NCBI GenBank assembly: GCA_021163845.1 | Contig: JAGGTH010000031.1 | Location: 1 to 38,984, forward strand | Direction of reading: 5' to 3' | Source of the DNA: Helicobacteraceae bacterium | GTDB lineage: Bacteria > Campylobacterota > Campylobacteria > Campylobacterales > Sulfurimonadaceae | DNA: 38,984 nucleotides | Part shown: piece by piece, positions 8,919 through 17,218 of the stretch | Position numbering within the stretch: the stretch's first letter is position 1 | How the letters are laid out: every line of letters begins with the position of its first letter | Program-made: the position numbers and the translations under genes | Notes under the pieces: model-generated | What the model saw: the letters and a program-made list of their open reading frames with translations, nothing else | What the model was told of the DNA's origin: nothing | Databases searched by the model: none

Positions 8919-10202
8919 TTATTTGCTCACGATTGCAAAGCTAAGATCATTGATCTCTGCGTGTTTTTGGATAAAGGCATTAAGATCTTTGAGTTTAAGA
9001 TCTTTGATAAGTTCAAGTTCTCTAAGGGAATATCCAAGCTCATGCCCACGATAGAACTCTTGAAAAGTTCGCCCAAGTCTTTGACTCATCGTCTCCACAC
9101 GAAGTGGCTCGCTACCGAGTAAAAACTTTTTGGTTTGTTTGAGCTCCTCTTTACTTACGCCATTTTTTACAAAATCAGCGACCACATCTCTTACTGTTTT
9201 TTCTGCTTCTTTTTGTGATTCGAGTTTTGTTTGCAAGTAGCCACTCAAGTAAGAGCTTGATTTGTTGACATGAATGCGTGCATAAGCAGAATATGCCAAA
9301 CCACGTTTCACACGGATCTCTTCCATCAAGCGTGAGCCAAAACCACCCGCACCCAAAATATGTGCCGCTACTCTTGCTTTGTAGTACTCTTTATCTTCGA
9401 CATCCATAGCAAATGGCGCGCCAAAATAGATATAGGCTTGCTTGGTATCTTTTGCTAAAAGAGACTCTTTTGGCTCCTTACGCACCTCATAATGAACCAC
9501 CTGTTCATGTTCACCTTGAGGAAGAACGTTGATAATATTTTCTAGTTTCTTACTTAGATCTGCAAGAGAGACATCCCCTCCTACAGCGATAATAAGACGT
9601 GAGCTTACAAGGTTTTTTGCCAAAAATTTTTCAACATCCTCTAGAGTAATTTTCTCTACACTCTCAATCGTTCCAGAGCTTGGATTTGCAAGGGGAGTCC
9701 CTTCAAAAAGGATCGCTTTGAGTTCGTTGGATGCGACATAATCAAAATCGTTTGCCTTACCACTCAGCCCACCAATTGTGGTAGTTTTTACTTTTTTGAA
9801 CGCTTGTTCAGTGAGGTTTGGATCCGCTAGGAGCTCGGCAACATACGCAAGTGCTTCATCAAACTGCTCTTTGAGCGCGCCCGTTTCAAGCACAAAGGTT
9901 TCCGTCCCGATAGAAGAGTGGATGTGGATCGCTTTTTCTTCAAGAGCATCTGCAAAAGCGGAGCTTCCAAGTTTTTTAGTTCCCTCATTCATCATCTTGG
10001 AGCTAAATTTTGCAAGACCTACTTTGGAGCCATCTGCTATGCTTCCACTGTTTGTAAAAATAAACTGCACAGTTGCTAAAGGCAAACGCTCATCTTGTTC
10101 AAAAATAAGTGGAACTTTCACTCCATTGGTCTCTATATATTGTACTGTTGCTGCCATCATTATCTGTCCTAAAAGTAAAAGTGTTAAAAATATCTTCTTC
10201 AT
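8919..10202 (-). CDS. M16-family peptidase homologue lacking the zinc motif (YmxG-like)
   Basis: The 427-residue protein has an N-terminal signal sequence (MKKIFLTLLLLGQIMMAA) and the two-lobed M16 pattern. The usual zinc-binding HxxEH is replaced: in the matching block GLAKFSSKM the two His and the Glu are Lys65, Lys69 and Ser68. A later GSRLMEEIRVKRGLAYSAY block matches the Arg/Tyr element of non-catalytic M16B subunits. Such subunits pair with a second, zinc-bearing M16 protein to make an active periplasmic peptidase. H. pylori HP0657 is a comparable gene, placed next to mqnC. The ATG directly follows the mqnC stop. No catalytic partner is in this window. Confidence 0.8.
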   Translation of the reverse strand: MKKIFLTLLLLGQIMMAATVQYIETNGVKVPLIFEQDERLPLATVQFIFTNSGSIADGSKVGLAKFSSKMMNEGTKKLGSSAFADALEEKAIHIHSSIGTETFVLETGALKEQFDEALAYVAELLADPNLTEQAFKKVKTTTIGGLSGKANDFDYVASNELKAILFEGTPLANPSSGTIESVEKITLEDVEKFLAKNLVSSRLIIAVGGDVSLADLSKKLENIINVLPQGEHEQVVHYEVRKEPKESLLAKDTKQAYIYFGAPFAMDVEDKEYYKARVAAHILGAGGFGSRLMEEIRVKRGLAYSAYARIHVNKSSSYLSGYLQTKLESQKEAEKTVRDVVADFVKNGVSKEELKQTKKFLLGSEPLRVETMSQRLGRTFQEFYRGHELGYSLRELELIKDLKLKDLNAFIQKHAEINDLSFAIVSK

Positions 10203-11252
10203 CTATGCAAACTTCTCTAAAGTCTCATATGCCGTGTTGCGAATCGCTGGTATCTCGCCGACATCTTGGATCAAGCGAACCATCTCCTCTTTTGCCATAC
10301 GAAAGCCTGCTCCCGCACTTCGCACCACATTCTCTTCCATCATCGTAGAGCCTAAGTCATTGGCTCCAAAACGAAGTGCCATCTGACCGATGTACGGACC
10401 TTGCGTCACCCAAGAGCTTTGGATGTTAGGCACATTGTCAAGATACAGACGTGCGACAGCCAAGAGTCTGAGATAGCGATTTGAAGATGGTTTTTCCATA
10501 TCTGGGATCAAGCGCAAAAGCTCTGTATTTTGCCCTTGAAAACTCCACATGATAAAAGCGCGAAATCCCCCCGTCTCATCTTGGAGTGAGCGCACCATCT
10601 CAAGGTGATCGATAATATCTTCATCACTCTCTACAGTACCATACATCATCGTCGCAGTAGACATAATGCCAAGCTTATGTGCTTTTCTATGTATATCGAC
10701 CCACACATCACTATCGATCTTTTTAGGTGCGATGATATCACGCACTGCATCACTGAGTATCTCAGCACCCGCTCCAGGGATAGAAGCGAGTCCTTTTGCT
10801 TTAAGGCGCTCTAGTACCTCTTCAACACTAATGCGAGAAACTTTGGCGATAAAATCGATCTCGATAGAGGAGAAACCGTGGATAGTGATAGTCGGATATT
10901 TTGTGTGGATATGTTCAACAAGGTCTTCGTACCACTCGATCTTGAGCTTGGGATGTACGCCCCCTTGAAAGAGTATCTGTGTCCCACCGATCTCTAAGAG
11001 TTCATCGATCTTTGCATCGATCTCTTCAAAACTCAGCACATAAGCATCTGCATCTTTTTCGTGACGATAAAAAGCACAGAACTTACAATCAACCCAGCAT
11101 ATATTGGTGTAGTTGATATTTCTATCGACCACAAAAGTGGTAACACCCTTGGGATGTAGCTCTTTTTTACGCGCACTTGCCATACGCCCTAGCTCTTTAA
11201 GATCGGCATTTTTTATCAGATCAAGTGCTTCTTCTTTGCTTAGTCTTTTCAT
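10203..11252 (-). CDS. mqnC: Dehypoxanthine futalosine cyclase MqnC
   Basis: This is a 349-residue radical-SAM enzyme. The iron-sulfur motif CxxxCxxC is at Cys52, Cys56 and Cys59 (within NICWVDCKFCAFYR). MqnC-specific blocks include VVDRNINYTN, GGTQILFQGG, SIPGAGAEIL, TATMMYGTVE, LQDETGGFRAF and GANDLGSTMMEENVV. It cyclises dehypoxanthine futalosine in the futalosine route to menaquinone. Menaquinone is the respiratory quinone of Campylobacterota, so the gene fits the assignment of the window. It sits between DUF302 and the M16 gene with no gap to the latter. Confidence 0.93.
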   Translation of the reverse strand: MKRLSKEEALDLIKNADLKELGRMASARKKELHPKGVTTFVVDRNINYTNICWVDCKFCAFYRHEKDADAYVLSFEEIDAKIDELLEIGGTQILFQGGVHPKLKIEWYEDLVEHIHTKYPTITIHGFSSIEIDFIAKVSRISVEEVLERLKAKGLASIPGAGAEILSDAVRDIIAPKKIDSDVWVDIHRKAHKLGIMSTATMMYGTVESDEDIIDHLEMVRSLQDETGGFRAFIMWSFQGQNTELLRLIPDMEKPSSNRYLRLLAVARLYLDNVPNIQSSWVTQGPYIGQMALRFGANDLGSTMMEENVVRSAGAGFRMAKEEMVRLIQDVGEIPAIRNTAYETLEKFA

Positions 11253-11264
11253 TTACTTCTCTCT

Positions 11265-11696
11265 TTATTTCGTAGCTTTTGCGATAATAGCACCCAAACC
11301 TTTATCCATCGCTTCTAATTGTTTGTCGTTGCTAAGCTTAAAATCTTTTTTAAGTGTGCTAAGATCTCTATACGCAACCTTAACACTCGAAGCAGAATCT
11401 CTATATACAAGCACCCGGATCGGTAGATCAAGAGCAGTGAGGATATCTTCTTGCATCAGTTTTGTTCCCGCCTTTGGATTTCCAAAGAGGATCACTTTTG
11501 CCTCAGGCATCTCCATCCCAACCATACCGGCATTTCCTTTATGGTTGATGATCCCAAAGACTCCAAAACCTTTGGATGTAACGATCTCTTTGATATTATG
11601 TATCGTTTGTGAGACACCATATTTACTCTCTACGATCTTGATATCATTAGCATAGAGACTCAGTATACATCCTAAGAGAAGAAGAAGTTTTTTCAT
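11265..11696 (-). CDS. Periplasmic DUF302 protein
   Basis: The 143-residue protein has a signal peptide (MKKLLLLLGCILSLYA) and then a DUF302 domain: GFGVFGIINHKGNA, VILFGNPKAGTKLMQEDI and ALDLPIRVLVYRDS are the conserved blocks. DUF302 proteins are small alpha/beta proteins of unknown biochemical role, often seen near respiratory or sulfur-metabolism genes. Cleavage after ANA-like residues would release it to the periplasm. The Cys in the hydrophobic core (LLGC) could mark a lipobox, but the hydrophobic stretch continues beyond it, so I favour secretion. It lies 12 bases before mqnC and 3 bases after nusB. Confidence 0.82.
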   Translation of the reverse strand: MKKLLLLLGCILSLYANDIKIVESKYGVSQTIHNIKEIVTSKGFGVFGIINHKGNAGMVGMEMPEAKVILFGNPKAGTKLMQEDILTALDLPIRVLVYRDSASSVKVAYRDLSTLKKDFKLSNDKQLEAMDKGLGAIIAKATK

Positions 11697-11699
11697 CCC

Positions 11700-12107
11700 T
11701 TATGCACCCTGTTTGTCTTTACTAATAGCATCTAAAACACCGTTGATAAACTTCGGTGACTGCTCAGTTCCAAAAGCTTTTGTGATCTCTACGGCTTCAT
11801 TGATCACCACCGCAGAATCAAGCTCACCAAAGAGGATCTCATAGCACGCAAGACGTAGTGTTGCACGCTCGATACTTCCAAGACGCTCAAAATCCCACTC
11901 TTTGAGATGCTCGATAATCGCTTTATCTACCGCGTCAATATTTTGCATCACACCCTCATAAAGCCCCATTGCAAAATCTTTTTGTTTATTACGGATCTTT
12001 TTCTCTTCTAAAATCTCATCTGAGTGCTCTGCGATGTTTCCATTACCTAGGTCAAAAGCATACAGCAGGCTTACAACTGCCATTCGGGCTTGATGTCTTG
12101 TTGCCAT
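11700..12107 (-). CDS. nusB: Transcription antitermination factor NusB
   Basis: The 135-residue all-helical product begins ATRHQARMAVVSLLYAFD, the typical NusB RNA-binding N-terminus. It also carries ERATLRLACYEIL and VINEAVEITKAFGTEQSPKFINGVLDAI, the most conserved C-terminal block. NusB with NusE (S10) binds boxA RNA and supports rRNA antitermination and processing. It follows ribH with a 3-base gap. The ribH-nusB pairing is common in many bacteria. Confidence 0.94.
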   Translation of the reverse strand: MATRHQARMAVVSLLYAFDLGNGNIAEHSDEILEEKKIRNKQKDFAMGLYEGVMQNIDAVDKAIIEHLKEWDFERLGSIERATLRLACYEILFGELDSAVVINEAVEITKAFGTEQSPKFINGVLDAISKDKQGA

Positions 12108-12110
12108 ATC

Positions 12111-12575
12111 TTAAAGCCCCTCGTAAAGGTCTAAAAGCTCGATCACTACAGTCATCGCCTCAAAACCTTTGTTTCCTGCTTTTGTTCCTGCACGCTCGAT
12201 CGATTGCTCGATTGTATCTGTTGTAAGAAGTCCAAAAGAGACTGGTTTTTGGTATTTTAAACTTACAGTTGCGATCCCCTTAGTTGCCTCAGCTGAGACA
12301 TAATCAAAGTGTGGAGTCGCTCCACGGATCACTGCACCAAGAGCACAAACTGCATCGTATTTTCCACTTGCTAAGAGCTGATCGATCACCATTGGAAGCT
12401 CAAAAGCACCCGGTGCTAAAACATGTGTAAGATCCTCTTCATTCCCACCATGACGTGCAAAAGCGTCTTTTGCACCCTCTACGAGTCTATCCACAATAAA
12501 GTGATTCCATCTTGTGCTTACTATTGCTACTTTTTTCCCATTTACTACTTTTAATTTGCCCTCAATTAAGTTCAT
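12111..12575 (-). CDS. ribH: 6,7-dimethyl-8-ribityllumazine synthase
   Basis: The 154-residue protein matches RibH. It has the aromatic substrate-contact residue in STRWNHF, the PGAFELP phosphate-binding block, [14 protein letters not shown] containing the catalytic His, and the [10 protein letters not shown] segment. It condenses 5-amino-6-ribitylaminouracil with dihydroxybutanone phosphate in the penultimate step of riboflavin synthesis. Lumazine synthases assemble into pentamers or 60-mers. Its ATG follows the kdsA stop directly, and its CAGGAGAT ribosome-binding site lies inside the kdsA end. Another riboflavin gene, ribA, lies at 25477. Confidence 0.95.
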   Translation of the reverse strand: MNLIEGKLKVVNGKKVAIVSTRWNHFIVDRLVEGAKDAFARHGGNEEDLTHVLAPGAFELPMVIDQLLASGKYDAVCALGAVIRGATPHFDYVSAEATKGIATVSLKYQKPVSFGLLTTDTIEQSIERAGTKAGNKGFEAMTVVIELLDLYEGL

Positions 12576-13367
12576 CTATATCTCCTGTATTTTTTTAATT
12601 TTAGTTATGAGTTGTTCAAGTTGATCAAGTTTGATCATATTTGGTCCATCACTCAGAGCCACGCTTGGGTCAAAGTGAGTCTCAAAGAAAAAGCCATCCA
12701 CACCTACAGCTGCTGCCGCACTTGCAAGATAAGGCACCATAGAGCTATCGCCCCCAGTTTTTCCACCTAAAGCTCCAGGAGCCTGTACCGAGTGTGTCGC
12801 ATCAAAAATAGTAGGTGCGAACTCTCGCATGATCACAAGCGAGCGCATATCGACCACGATATTGCCATAGCCAAAAGAGCTTCCACGCTCACATAGATAC
12901 ACTCCATGTTTTTGTGATGCCGCGTAACTCACCTCATCACATCCGCGTGTTTTGAGCACTTTTGCGACTGAGTATTTCATATCAGGCGGGTTGATAAACT
13001 GCCCTTTTTTGATATTTACCTCTCTATCTGTTTTTGCACATGCCACAAGCAGATCGGTCTGACGACATAAAAATGCTGGGATCTGAAGCATATCTACCAC
13101 CTCAGCGACAGGGGCTACTTGATACGATTCGTGTACATCCGTGACCACTTTATAGCCAAAGTCGTTTTTTACTTTTTCCAAGATGCGAAGCCCCTCGTCG
13201 ATTCCTAGTCCACGAAAACTATCAAGGGATGTACGGTTTGCTTTGTCAAAACTTGATTTGAAATAAAAATCTATCGTAGGATCGTTTTGATAGATCTCTA
13301 AAGATTTTGCGATTTTAAAAATATTTGTTTCACTTTCAATAACACAGGGTCCTGCTAAAAGTTTCAT
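12576..13367 (-). CDS. kdsA: 3-deoxy-8-phosphooctulonate synthase (metal-dependent class)
   Basis: This 263-residue TIM-barrel enzyme condenses PEP with arabinose 5-phosphate to make Kdo 8-phosphate for LPS inner core. The N-terminal [10 protein letters not shown] has Cys8 where metal-independent enzymes such as that of E. coli have Asn. With the His in [10 protein letters not shown], the Glu in FFETHFDP and the Asp in ALSDGPN, this completes the divalent-metal site of the Aquifex-type class. It is first in the minus-strand operon and has an AAAAGG ribosome-binding site and a TATAAT upstream. Confidence 0.94.
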   Translation of the reverse strand: MKLLAGPCVIESETNIFKIAKSLEIYQNDPTIDFYFKSSFDKANRTSLDSFRGLGIDEGLRILEKVKNDFGYKVVTDVHESYQVAPVAEVVDMLQIPAFLCRQTDLLVACAKTDREVNIKKGQFINPPDMKYSVAKVLKTRGCDEVSYAASQKHGVYLCERGSSFGYGNIVVDMRSLVIMREFAPTIFDATHSVQAPGALGGKTGGDSSMVPYLASAAAAVGVDGFFFETHFDPSVALSDGPNMIKLDQLEQLITKIKKIQEI

Positions 13368-13395
13368 TTATTTACCTTTTAAAAAATAGAAAATG

Positions 13396-13401
13396 ATTAT
13401 A
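13396..13401 (-). promoter_or_regulatory. -10 box of the kdsA-recG operon
   Basis: TATAAT on the minus strand lies 28 bases before the kdsA start. The genes from kdsA to recG follow with gaps of 0-12 bases, so this box may drive all seven. Confidence 0.65.
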
Positions 13402-13433
13402 TCATATTGGGTTTAAACTTGGTTAATATCGCC

Positions 13434-14321
13434 CTATTTTGAACGAGCGACAATGATTCCCGCAAGCACAATCAAGACAATCCCAAAACTCGTCATTAAA
13501 CTAGGCAAGGCATCCCCTAAAAGAAGCCCAACCAAGATAGCAAAAAGGATATTTGAATAGCTCACAGCTCCAACAATCCCAGCTTTTGTCTCTCCATATG
13601 CTTTGGTCATAAGTGTTTGCGAGATGGTCGCAAAGATCCCCATCCCGATCACATAAGCCCAAACCACACCCTCGGGCATCACAAATTCACCGAGCATAAA
13701 ATCAAGCTCAGCAACAGCAATATAAGGGGAGATAAAAAACAGCACAAGAGGACCGATTGTACCTACTCCCATAAATGAGAGCACGATTGCACGGGTATCA
13801 TAGTAGTTGCGAAGCTCCCGTATTGAAGTATATGCGAGTGCTGCTCCTATCCCACTAAAAAGACCAAGCAGATCATATTTGCTAAAGCCTATCCCGCTTG
13901 GTTGAGTAATAAAGACAATTCCCACAAAACCAAGCGCTATGGCGCCCCAAGCTTTAAGACTGAGCTTCTCACTCAAAAAAAGCCAAGCAAAAATAGCAGT
14001 AAATATAGGGGATGTTTTTGACCAAGTCATCGCGTCACCTAAAGGGATATTTGCGATATTGTAAAAAAAGGCAAGCAGAGCTAGAAAGCCCATAAAGCCA
14101 CGAAAAAATAAAAGAAGAGGCTTCCCACCTTGATGTTTCATAGGCCTGCGCAGGACTGCGGCACCGATCAGGAGTACCCCCGCAAGGTTTCTAAAAAACA
14201 CTACCTCTAAAGAGCTTAAAGACTCACTCGCAAGCTTTGCAAAAGCGCCCATAATAGCGAAGGTAAAAGAGGCAAGAAGCATATACTTCACACCTTTATT
14301 TATGTGTTGCAATCGTTTCAT
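13434..14321 (-). CDS. EamA/DMT-family inner-membrane permease
   Basis: The protein of about 295 residues has ten predicted membrane helices in two EamA halves. The first starts at MLLASFTFAIMGAFAKLASE, and the second includes WAYVIGMGIFATISQTLMTKAYG. Members export or import small metabolites, but the substrate cannot be told from sequence. A TATAAT box ends 7 bases before the ATG at 14321 and no ribosome-binding site fits it, so the mRNA may be leaderless. A GTG 18 bases further upstream is in frame but would lie upstream of the predicted transcript start. The internal ATG at the first helix, with AAAGG before it, is an alternative start. Confidence 0.85.
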   Translation of the reverse strand: MKRLQHINKGVKYMLLASFTFAIMGAFAKLASESLSSLEVVFFRNLAGVLLIGAAVLRRPMKHQGGKPLLLFFRGFMGFLALLAFFYNIANIPLGDAMTWSKTSPIFTAIFAWLFLSEKLSLKAWGAIALGFVGIVFITQPSGIGFSKYDLLGLFSGIGAALAYTSIRELRNYYDTRAIVLSFMGVGTIGPLVLFFISPYIAVAELDFMLGEFVMPEGVVWAYVIGMGIFATISQTLMTKAYGETKAGIVGAVSYSNILFAILVGLLLGDALPSLMTSFGIVLIVLAGIIVARSK

Positions 14322-14328
14322 AGATGCA

Positions 14329-14334
14329 ATTATA
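14329..14334 (-). promoter_or_regulatory. -10 box of the DMT permease, leaderless type
   Basis: Minus strand reads GGGTATAATTGCATCTATG: TATAAT, then 7 bases, then ATG. Transcription normally begins 6-8 bases after the -10 box, which would place the first base at or next to the A of ATG. Confidence 0.6.
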
Positions 14335-14370
14335 CCCACACTCCTATCTTAAAGTGTGCAGTAGCTAGAT

Positions 14371-14766
14371 TTACGCGATAAACTTATTTGCAAGCTCGCG
14401 TAAAATAGCTTCACTTTGTGGCGAATCTCCGCCATATTTAACGACACTTATCCCATTAGATTTCATTGCGTTTACTGTATTTTTACATGCACGCTTGACC
14501 ACAATAAAGTTGCAATCTTCTAGTACCATACCCATCTTATTATGCTGTGCGATATGTTCCTCATCATCATGTCCGTGGGAGCATTCATGTTCTTCCTCAG
14601 TATGGTCATGATCGAGGTCACTCCGTGGATTATCACGAACCTCTTGAAGTTGGAAAGAGCGAAACATCCCACTCCCATTCATCTCATAAATAGCAAATTT
14701 TGGGGTGTGCCCCGCATTGCTAAAAAACTGTAAACTTTCATCTTTGACTGGAATAGCTATTTTCAT
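14371..14766 (-). CDS. NifX/NifB-type domain protein with His-rich insertion
   Basis: The 131-residue protein starts MKIAIPVKDESLQFFSNAGHTPKFAIYE, the signature of the dinitrogenase iron-molybdenum cofactor family (PF02579). It ends with a VVKRACKNTVNAMKSNGISVV core. Between the halves is an acidic and His-rich loop of about 28 residues (DLDHDHTEEEHECSHGHDD and onward) with seven His and one Cys. That loop is unusual for the fold and suggests metal binding. No nif genes are nearby, so the family name should not be read as nitrogen fixation. A TATAAT and a GAGGTAG ribosome-binding site precede the ATG. Confidence 0.85.
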   Translation of the reverse strand: MKIAIPVKDESLQFFSNAGHTPKFAIYEMNGSGMFRSFQLQEVRDNPRSDLDHDHTEEEHECSHGHDDEEHIAQHNKMGMVLEDCNFIVVKRACKNTVNAMKSNGISVVKYGGDSPQSEAILRELANKFIA

Positions 14767-14787
14767 AATCTACCTCACTTTTTATGT

Positions 14788-14793
14788 ATTATA
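14788..14793 (-). promoter_or_regulatory. -10 box of the NifX-like gene
   Basis: TATAAT on the minus strand in GCTATAATAC lies 21 bases before the start codon. It is one half of a divergent promoter region with the djlA-like gene. Confidence 0.65.
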
Positions 14794-14864
14794 GCATTCT
14801 TTTATAAAAAAATTTATAACTATAATAATCTGAAGTTATTTTCTTCTTGTTGCTTGTAATAGGG

Positions 14865-14870
14865 TATAAT
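14865..14870 (+). promoter_or_regulatory. -10 box of the DjlA-like gene
   Basis: A perfect TATAAT in AGGGTATAATTTTG lies 26 bases before the start codon at 14897. It is preceded by T-rich blocks at roughly 10-base intervals, as in Campylobacterota sigma-70 promoters. Confidence 0.7.
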
Positions 14871-14896
14871 TTTGCACTTTTTATTGAGGATACACA

Positions 14897-15649
14897 ATGT
14901 CAAATATTATTATCTTAGCCCTTTTGGGACTTGTCTTTTATTATATTTTTAAAAGTTATTCAAAATATACAGCGTATTCACAAGAGGCGTTTAAAAATTT
15001 TTCGGTCTCTAAAGAGTCTCTTGCAAAGAGTGAACTTGGTCTTTTTGTAGCACTTGTAGCAAAAGTCGCAAAGGCAGATGGGAAAGTTGATGCACTCGAA
15101 GCACAACTCATCGGGATTATGTTTGATGATATCTCAGCTATATTTCCAGAGCCACAAAAAACGAAAGGTATATTAAAAGAGATCTTTGCCCAAGAAAAAC
15201 TGAGAATAGATGACACACAAACAATCGCGCGAACACTTGGACAAGCTATCAAAAGAGATAAAGCAAAACAGCAACAATTTATGGGCTTTTTGATCCAGCT
15301 CGCATTTGTCGATGGTGAAGTAAGTAAAAGTGAAGAGGAACTGCTTCAAACAATTGCTGAGGCTCTAGAGTTTGATCCTAATGCTTACCATGCGATTTTC
15401 GATCGTTTTGAAGAGATGCTTCAAAATATGCGACCAAAAGAGAATATTCAAGATGCGTACGATCTTTTAGGTGTGAGTGAGCATAGCGATATGGAAACGA
15501 TCAAAAAAGCGTATAGAAAACTGATCAAACAGTACCACCCAGATATCATCAAAGCGCAAGGCAAAAGTGAAGCCTATATGCAAGAAGCTACCGCGAAAAC
15601 TCAAGAGATCAATCAAGCCTATGAGATGATCAAGAAGGCTCGGAACTAA
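14897..15649 (+). CDS. DjlA-like membrane-anchored TerB/J-domain co-chaperone
   Basis: The 250-residue protein has one N-terminal membrane helix (IIILALLGLVFYYIF). A TerB-like helical domain (residues about 45-175) follows, with the repeated acidic motifs VAKADGKVD and AFVDGEVSKSE. A J-domain at the C-terminus (about 186-250) has the essential His-Pro-Asp in KQYHPDII. This order is that of DjlA, which recruits DnaK at the inner membrane. It has a GAGGAT ribosome-binding site. Its 3' end overlaps that of the convergent phosphoribosyltransferase gene by 20 bases. Confidence 0.88.
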   Translation: MSNIIILALLGLVFYYIFKSYSKYTAYSQEAFKNFSVSKESLAKSELGLFVALVAKVAKADGKVDALEAQLIGIMFDDISAIFPEPQKTKGILKEIFAQEKLRIDDTQTIARTLGQAIKRDKAKQQQFMGFLIQLAFVDGEVSKSEEELLQTIAEALEFDPNAYHAIFDRFEEMLQNMRPKENIQDAYDLLGVSEHSDMETIKKAYRKLIKQYHPDIIKAQGKSEAYMQEATAKTQEINQAYEMIKKARN

Positions 15650-16082
15650 AATCTCTTTCCCAAAAAAAGTCTATCCACTCATTTGCCTCATTGATCCAGT
15701 AATGAGGTTCATACATAGATGTCTTTTTATAAAAGAGTGTCGCCACGTGGAAAGTGGTTTGAGGAAACTTCTTCTCTAGATGACACATCACTGCTTTGAG
15801 CGTATCTCCACTATCGGCGATATCATCAACAACTAAGACTCTTTGGATCCCTTCAAGCTCACAAGAGCCAAAAAGAGTGATATTCTCACGTTTTTCTTCA
15901 CTATCATAGAGCTCTGTTCGAAGGCTTTGCACATTACGCAGATTTAGACCTTCTGAGAGCGCGTGAGAGAGTGTCATGCCACCTCGAGCGATTGCAACGA
16001 TCGCTTGAGGGTCAAAACCTCTAAGCTTCTCTAACAAGTGATTTGTATCATTTTTAAACTGTTCATATGGATAATATTTCAT
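15630..16082 (-). CDS. Purine-type phosphoribosyltransferase
   Basis: The 150-residue enzyme has the type I phosphoribosyltransferase fold. The PRPP-binding loop is VLVVDDIADSGDT and the N-terminal block is AIVAIARGGMTLSHALSEGL. It resembles Gpt-like xanthine/guanine salvage enzymes of Campylobacterota, but the base specificity is inferred. The ATG at 16082 starts MKYYPYEQF. An upstream in-frame start would lie inside the promoter. TATAAT ends 7 bases before this ATG and no ribosome-binding site is visible, so a leaderless mRNA is likely. It converges on the DjlA-like gene and diverges from the LPP20 lipoprotein cluster. Confidence 0.85.
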   Translation of the reverse strand: MKYYPYEQFKNDTNHLLEKLRGFDPQAIVAIARGGMTLSHALSEGLNLRNVQSLRTELYDSEEKRENITLFGSCELEGIQRVLVVDDIADSGDTLKAVMCHLEKKFPQTTFHVATLFYKKTSMYEPHYWINEANEWIDFFWERDFSSEPS

Positions 16083-16089
16083 AAATGCA

Positions 16090-16095
16090 ATTATA
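16090..16095 (-). promoter_or_regulatory. -10 box of the phosphoribosyltransferase gene, leaderless type
   Basis: Minus strand reads AGGTATAATTGCATTTATG: TATAAT, 7 bases, ATG. It is nearly identical to the DMT permease promoter at 14329-14334, including the TGCATYT spacer. Confidence 0.6.
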
Positions 16096-16125
16096 CCTAG
16101 CAAGAATTATTTAAAGCTTCATAGG

Positions 16126-16131
16126 TATAAT
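16126..16131 (+). promoter_or_regulatory. -10 box of the LPP20 lipoprotein gene
   Basis: TATAAT in ATAGGTATAATTTC lies 29 bases before the ATG at 16161. It is divergent from the box at 16090-16095. Confidence 0.65.
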
Positions 16132-16160
16132 TTCTTTTCATACACAAAAAAAGGGTTCTT

Positions 16161-17144
16161 ATGTATAAAATACTCCTCACTGCTTTATTAATAGCATTTT
16201 TTGCAGGCTGTAGTGCTCCAAAACCAAAAACACCACCCACTTGGTATACATCTCCTCCACAAGATTTTAATTATTTTTATGCTGTCGGTGCTGCTGATGA
16301 AGAGATAAAAGCGCGCAATATTGCAATACTCTCTTTGAGAGAACTTCTTGCAAAAGAGATGATAACAGCATTTGATGATCCAAACCATAGACTTGGTGCT
16401 CTAGACAAAAATGAAAAGGCACAACTTGCACAGAGTGCGAAACATATCGCTAACACACTCTCTATGAGAAATGTAGAACTTGACAAGTCAGAAGAATACG
16501 ATGGCTATACCCTCGTACTTGTTAAAATTGCTCGCAAAAGTATCTTTGATGCAATAAACAAAGCTTCACAAAACAAATTTGAGATATTAGAAAGTAAGTA
16601 CAAAGCCCTTGAAAGTAAAAAAGCCATTGAACAATACAGTGAACTTGCAAACCTTCTAGATGAATATCATACACTTGCTAGCTCTGCCCAACTCAAAGAA
16701 TCAAGCATATCGACGTACCGTGCAGATAAAGAGTTCTCGCTTCTTAAAAGTATAAAAGAGAGATATGAAGCCCTGAGATCCAATATAAGTTTTTATGTTC
16801 TCAGCGATGCCAACTCCATTGCTTTTATTACAACAATAAAGGATGCAATTACAAAAACGGGTCTTGAGATCAGTAAAAAACCAAAGAGTAAAGAGGCTCT
16901 AACACTTCTTATGAGCTCTATTACAGAACAATCAATGGATTATAGTTTTATGAAATCCAAAACTTTAATTACATTTAAAGTCTATGATCTACAAAAAAAT
17001 GAAATAGCATCTCGCCAACACACGATCATAGGAAAATCACGTAAGAGTTATTTAGATGCAAAAATACAGTCAGCCAAAAGTCTGCAGTCCATCATTCATA
17101 AAATGGGGATTTTTAATATTCTTGGTTTGGAAGAGAAAAAATAG
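16161..17144 (+). CDS. LPP20-type lipoprotein, long form
   Basis: This 327-residue lipoprotein has its lipobox FAGC at Cys17. The segment TPPTWYTSPPQDFNYFYAVGAADEEIKARNIAILSLRELL matches the LPP20 family start: a Pro-Trp-Tyr motif, then a glycine-rich strand and a helix. The rest is helical with many Lys and Glu, and then a C-terminal domain of mixed strands (residues about 215-320). Family members sit in the outer membrane. Some, such as FlgP of Campylobacter, belong to flagellar basal structures. It is separated from the next two lipoproteins by a promoter. The exact function is unknown. Confidence 0.78.
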   Translation: MYKILLTALLIAFFAGCSAPKPKTPPTWYTSPPQDFNYFYAVGAADEEIKARNIAILSLRELLAKEMITAFDDPNHRLGALDKNEKAQLAQSAKHIANTLSMRNVELDKSEEYDGYTLVLVKIARKSIFDAINKASQNKFEILESKYKALESKKAIEQYSELANLLDEYHTLASSAQLKESSISTYRADKEFSLLKSIKERYEALRSNISFYVLSDANSIAFITTIKDAITKTGLEISKKPKSKEALTLLMSSITEQSMDYSFMKSKTLITFKVYDLQKNEIASRQHTIIGKSRKSYLDAKIQSAKSLQSIIHKMGIFNILGLEEKK

Positions 17145-17180
17145 TTTTTCCATGGTAAATATTATTTAAGATTAGATATG

Positions 17181-17186
17181 TATAAT
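17181..17186 (+). promoter_or_regulatory. -10 box of the two-gene lipoprotein operon
   Basis: TATAAT in ATATGTATAATTTAG lies 32 bases before the ATG at 17219. An AAGGAG ribosome-binding site follows it. Confidence 0.65.
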
Positions 17187-17218
17187 TTAGTAAGTTAAAT
17201 TCAAGGAGACATAAGATT

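Noticed and set aside
9778-10386. 202-residue plus-strand ORF over the M16 and mqnC genes
   Set aside because: It is antisense to two clearly recognised genes and has Ser/Ala-rich composition typical of reversed coding sequence.
11113-11655. 180-residue plus-strand ORF over mqnC and DUF302
   Set aside because: It is antisense to recognised genes, with no plausible start signal or family.
14371-14766. Nitrogen-fixation gene (nifX or nifB)
   Set aside because: Only the small cofactor-binding domain is present, with a His-rich insert and no other nif genes nearby.
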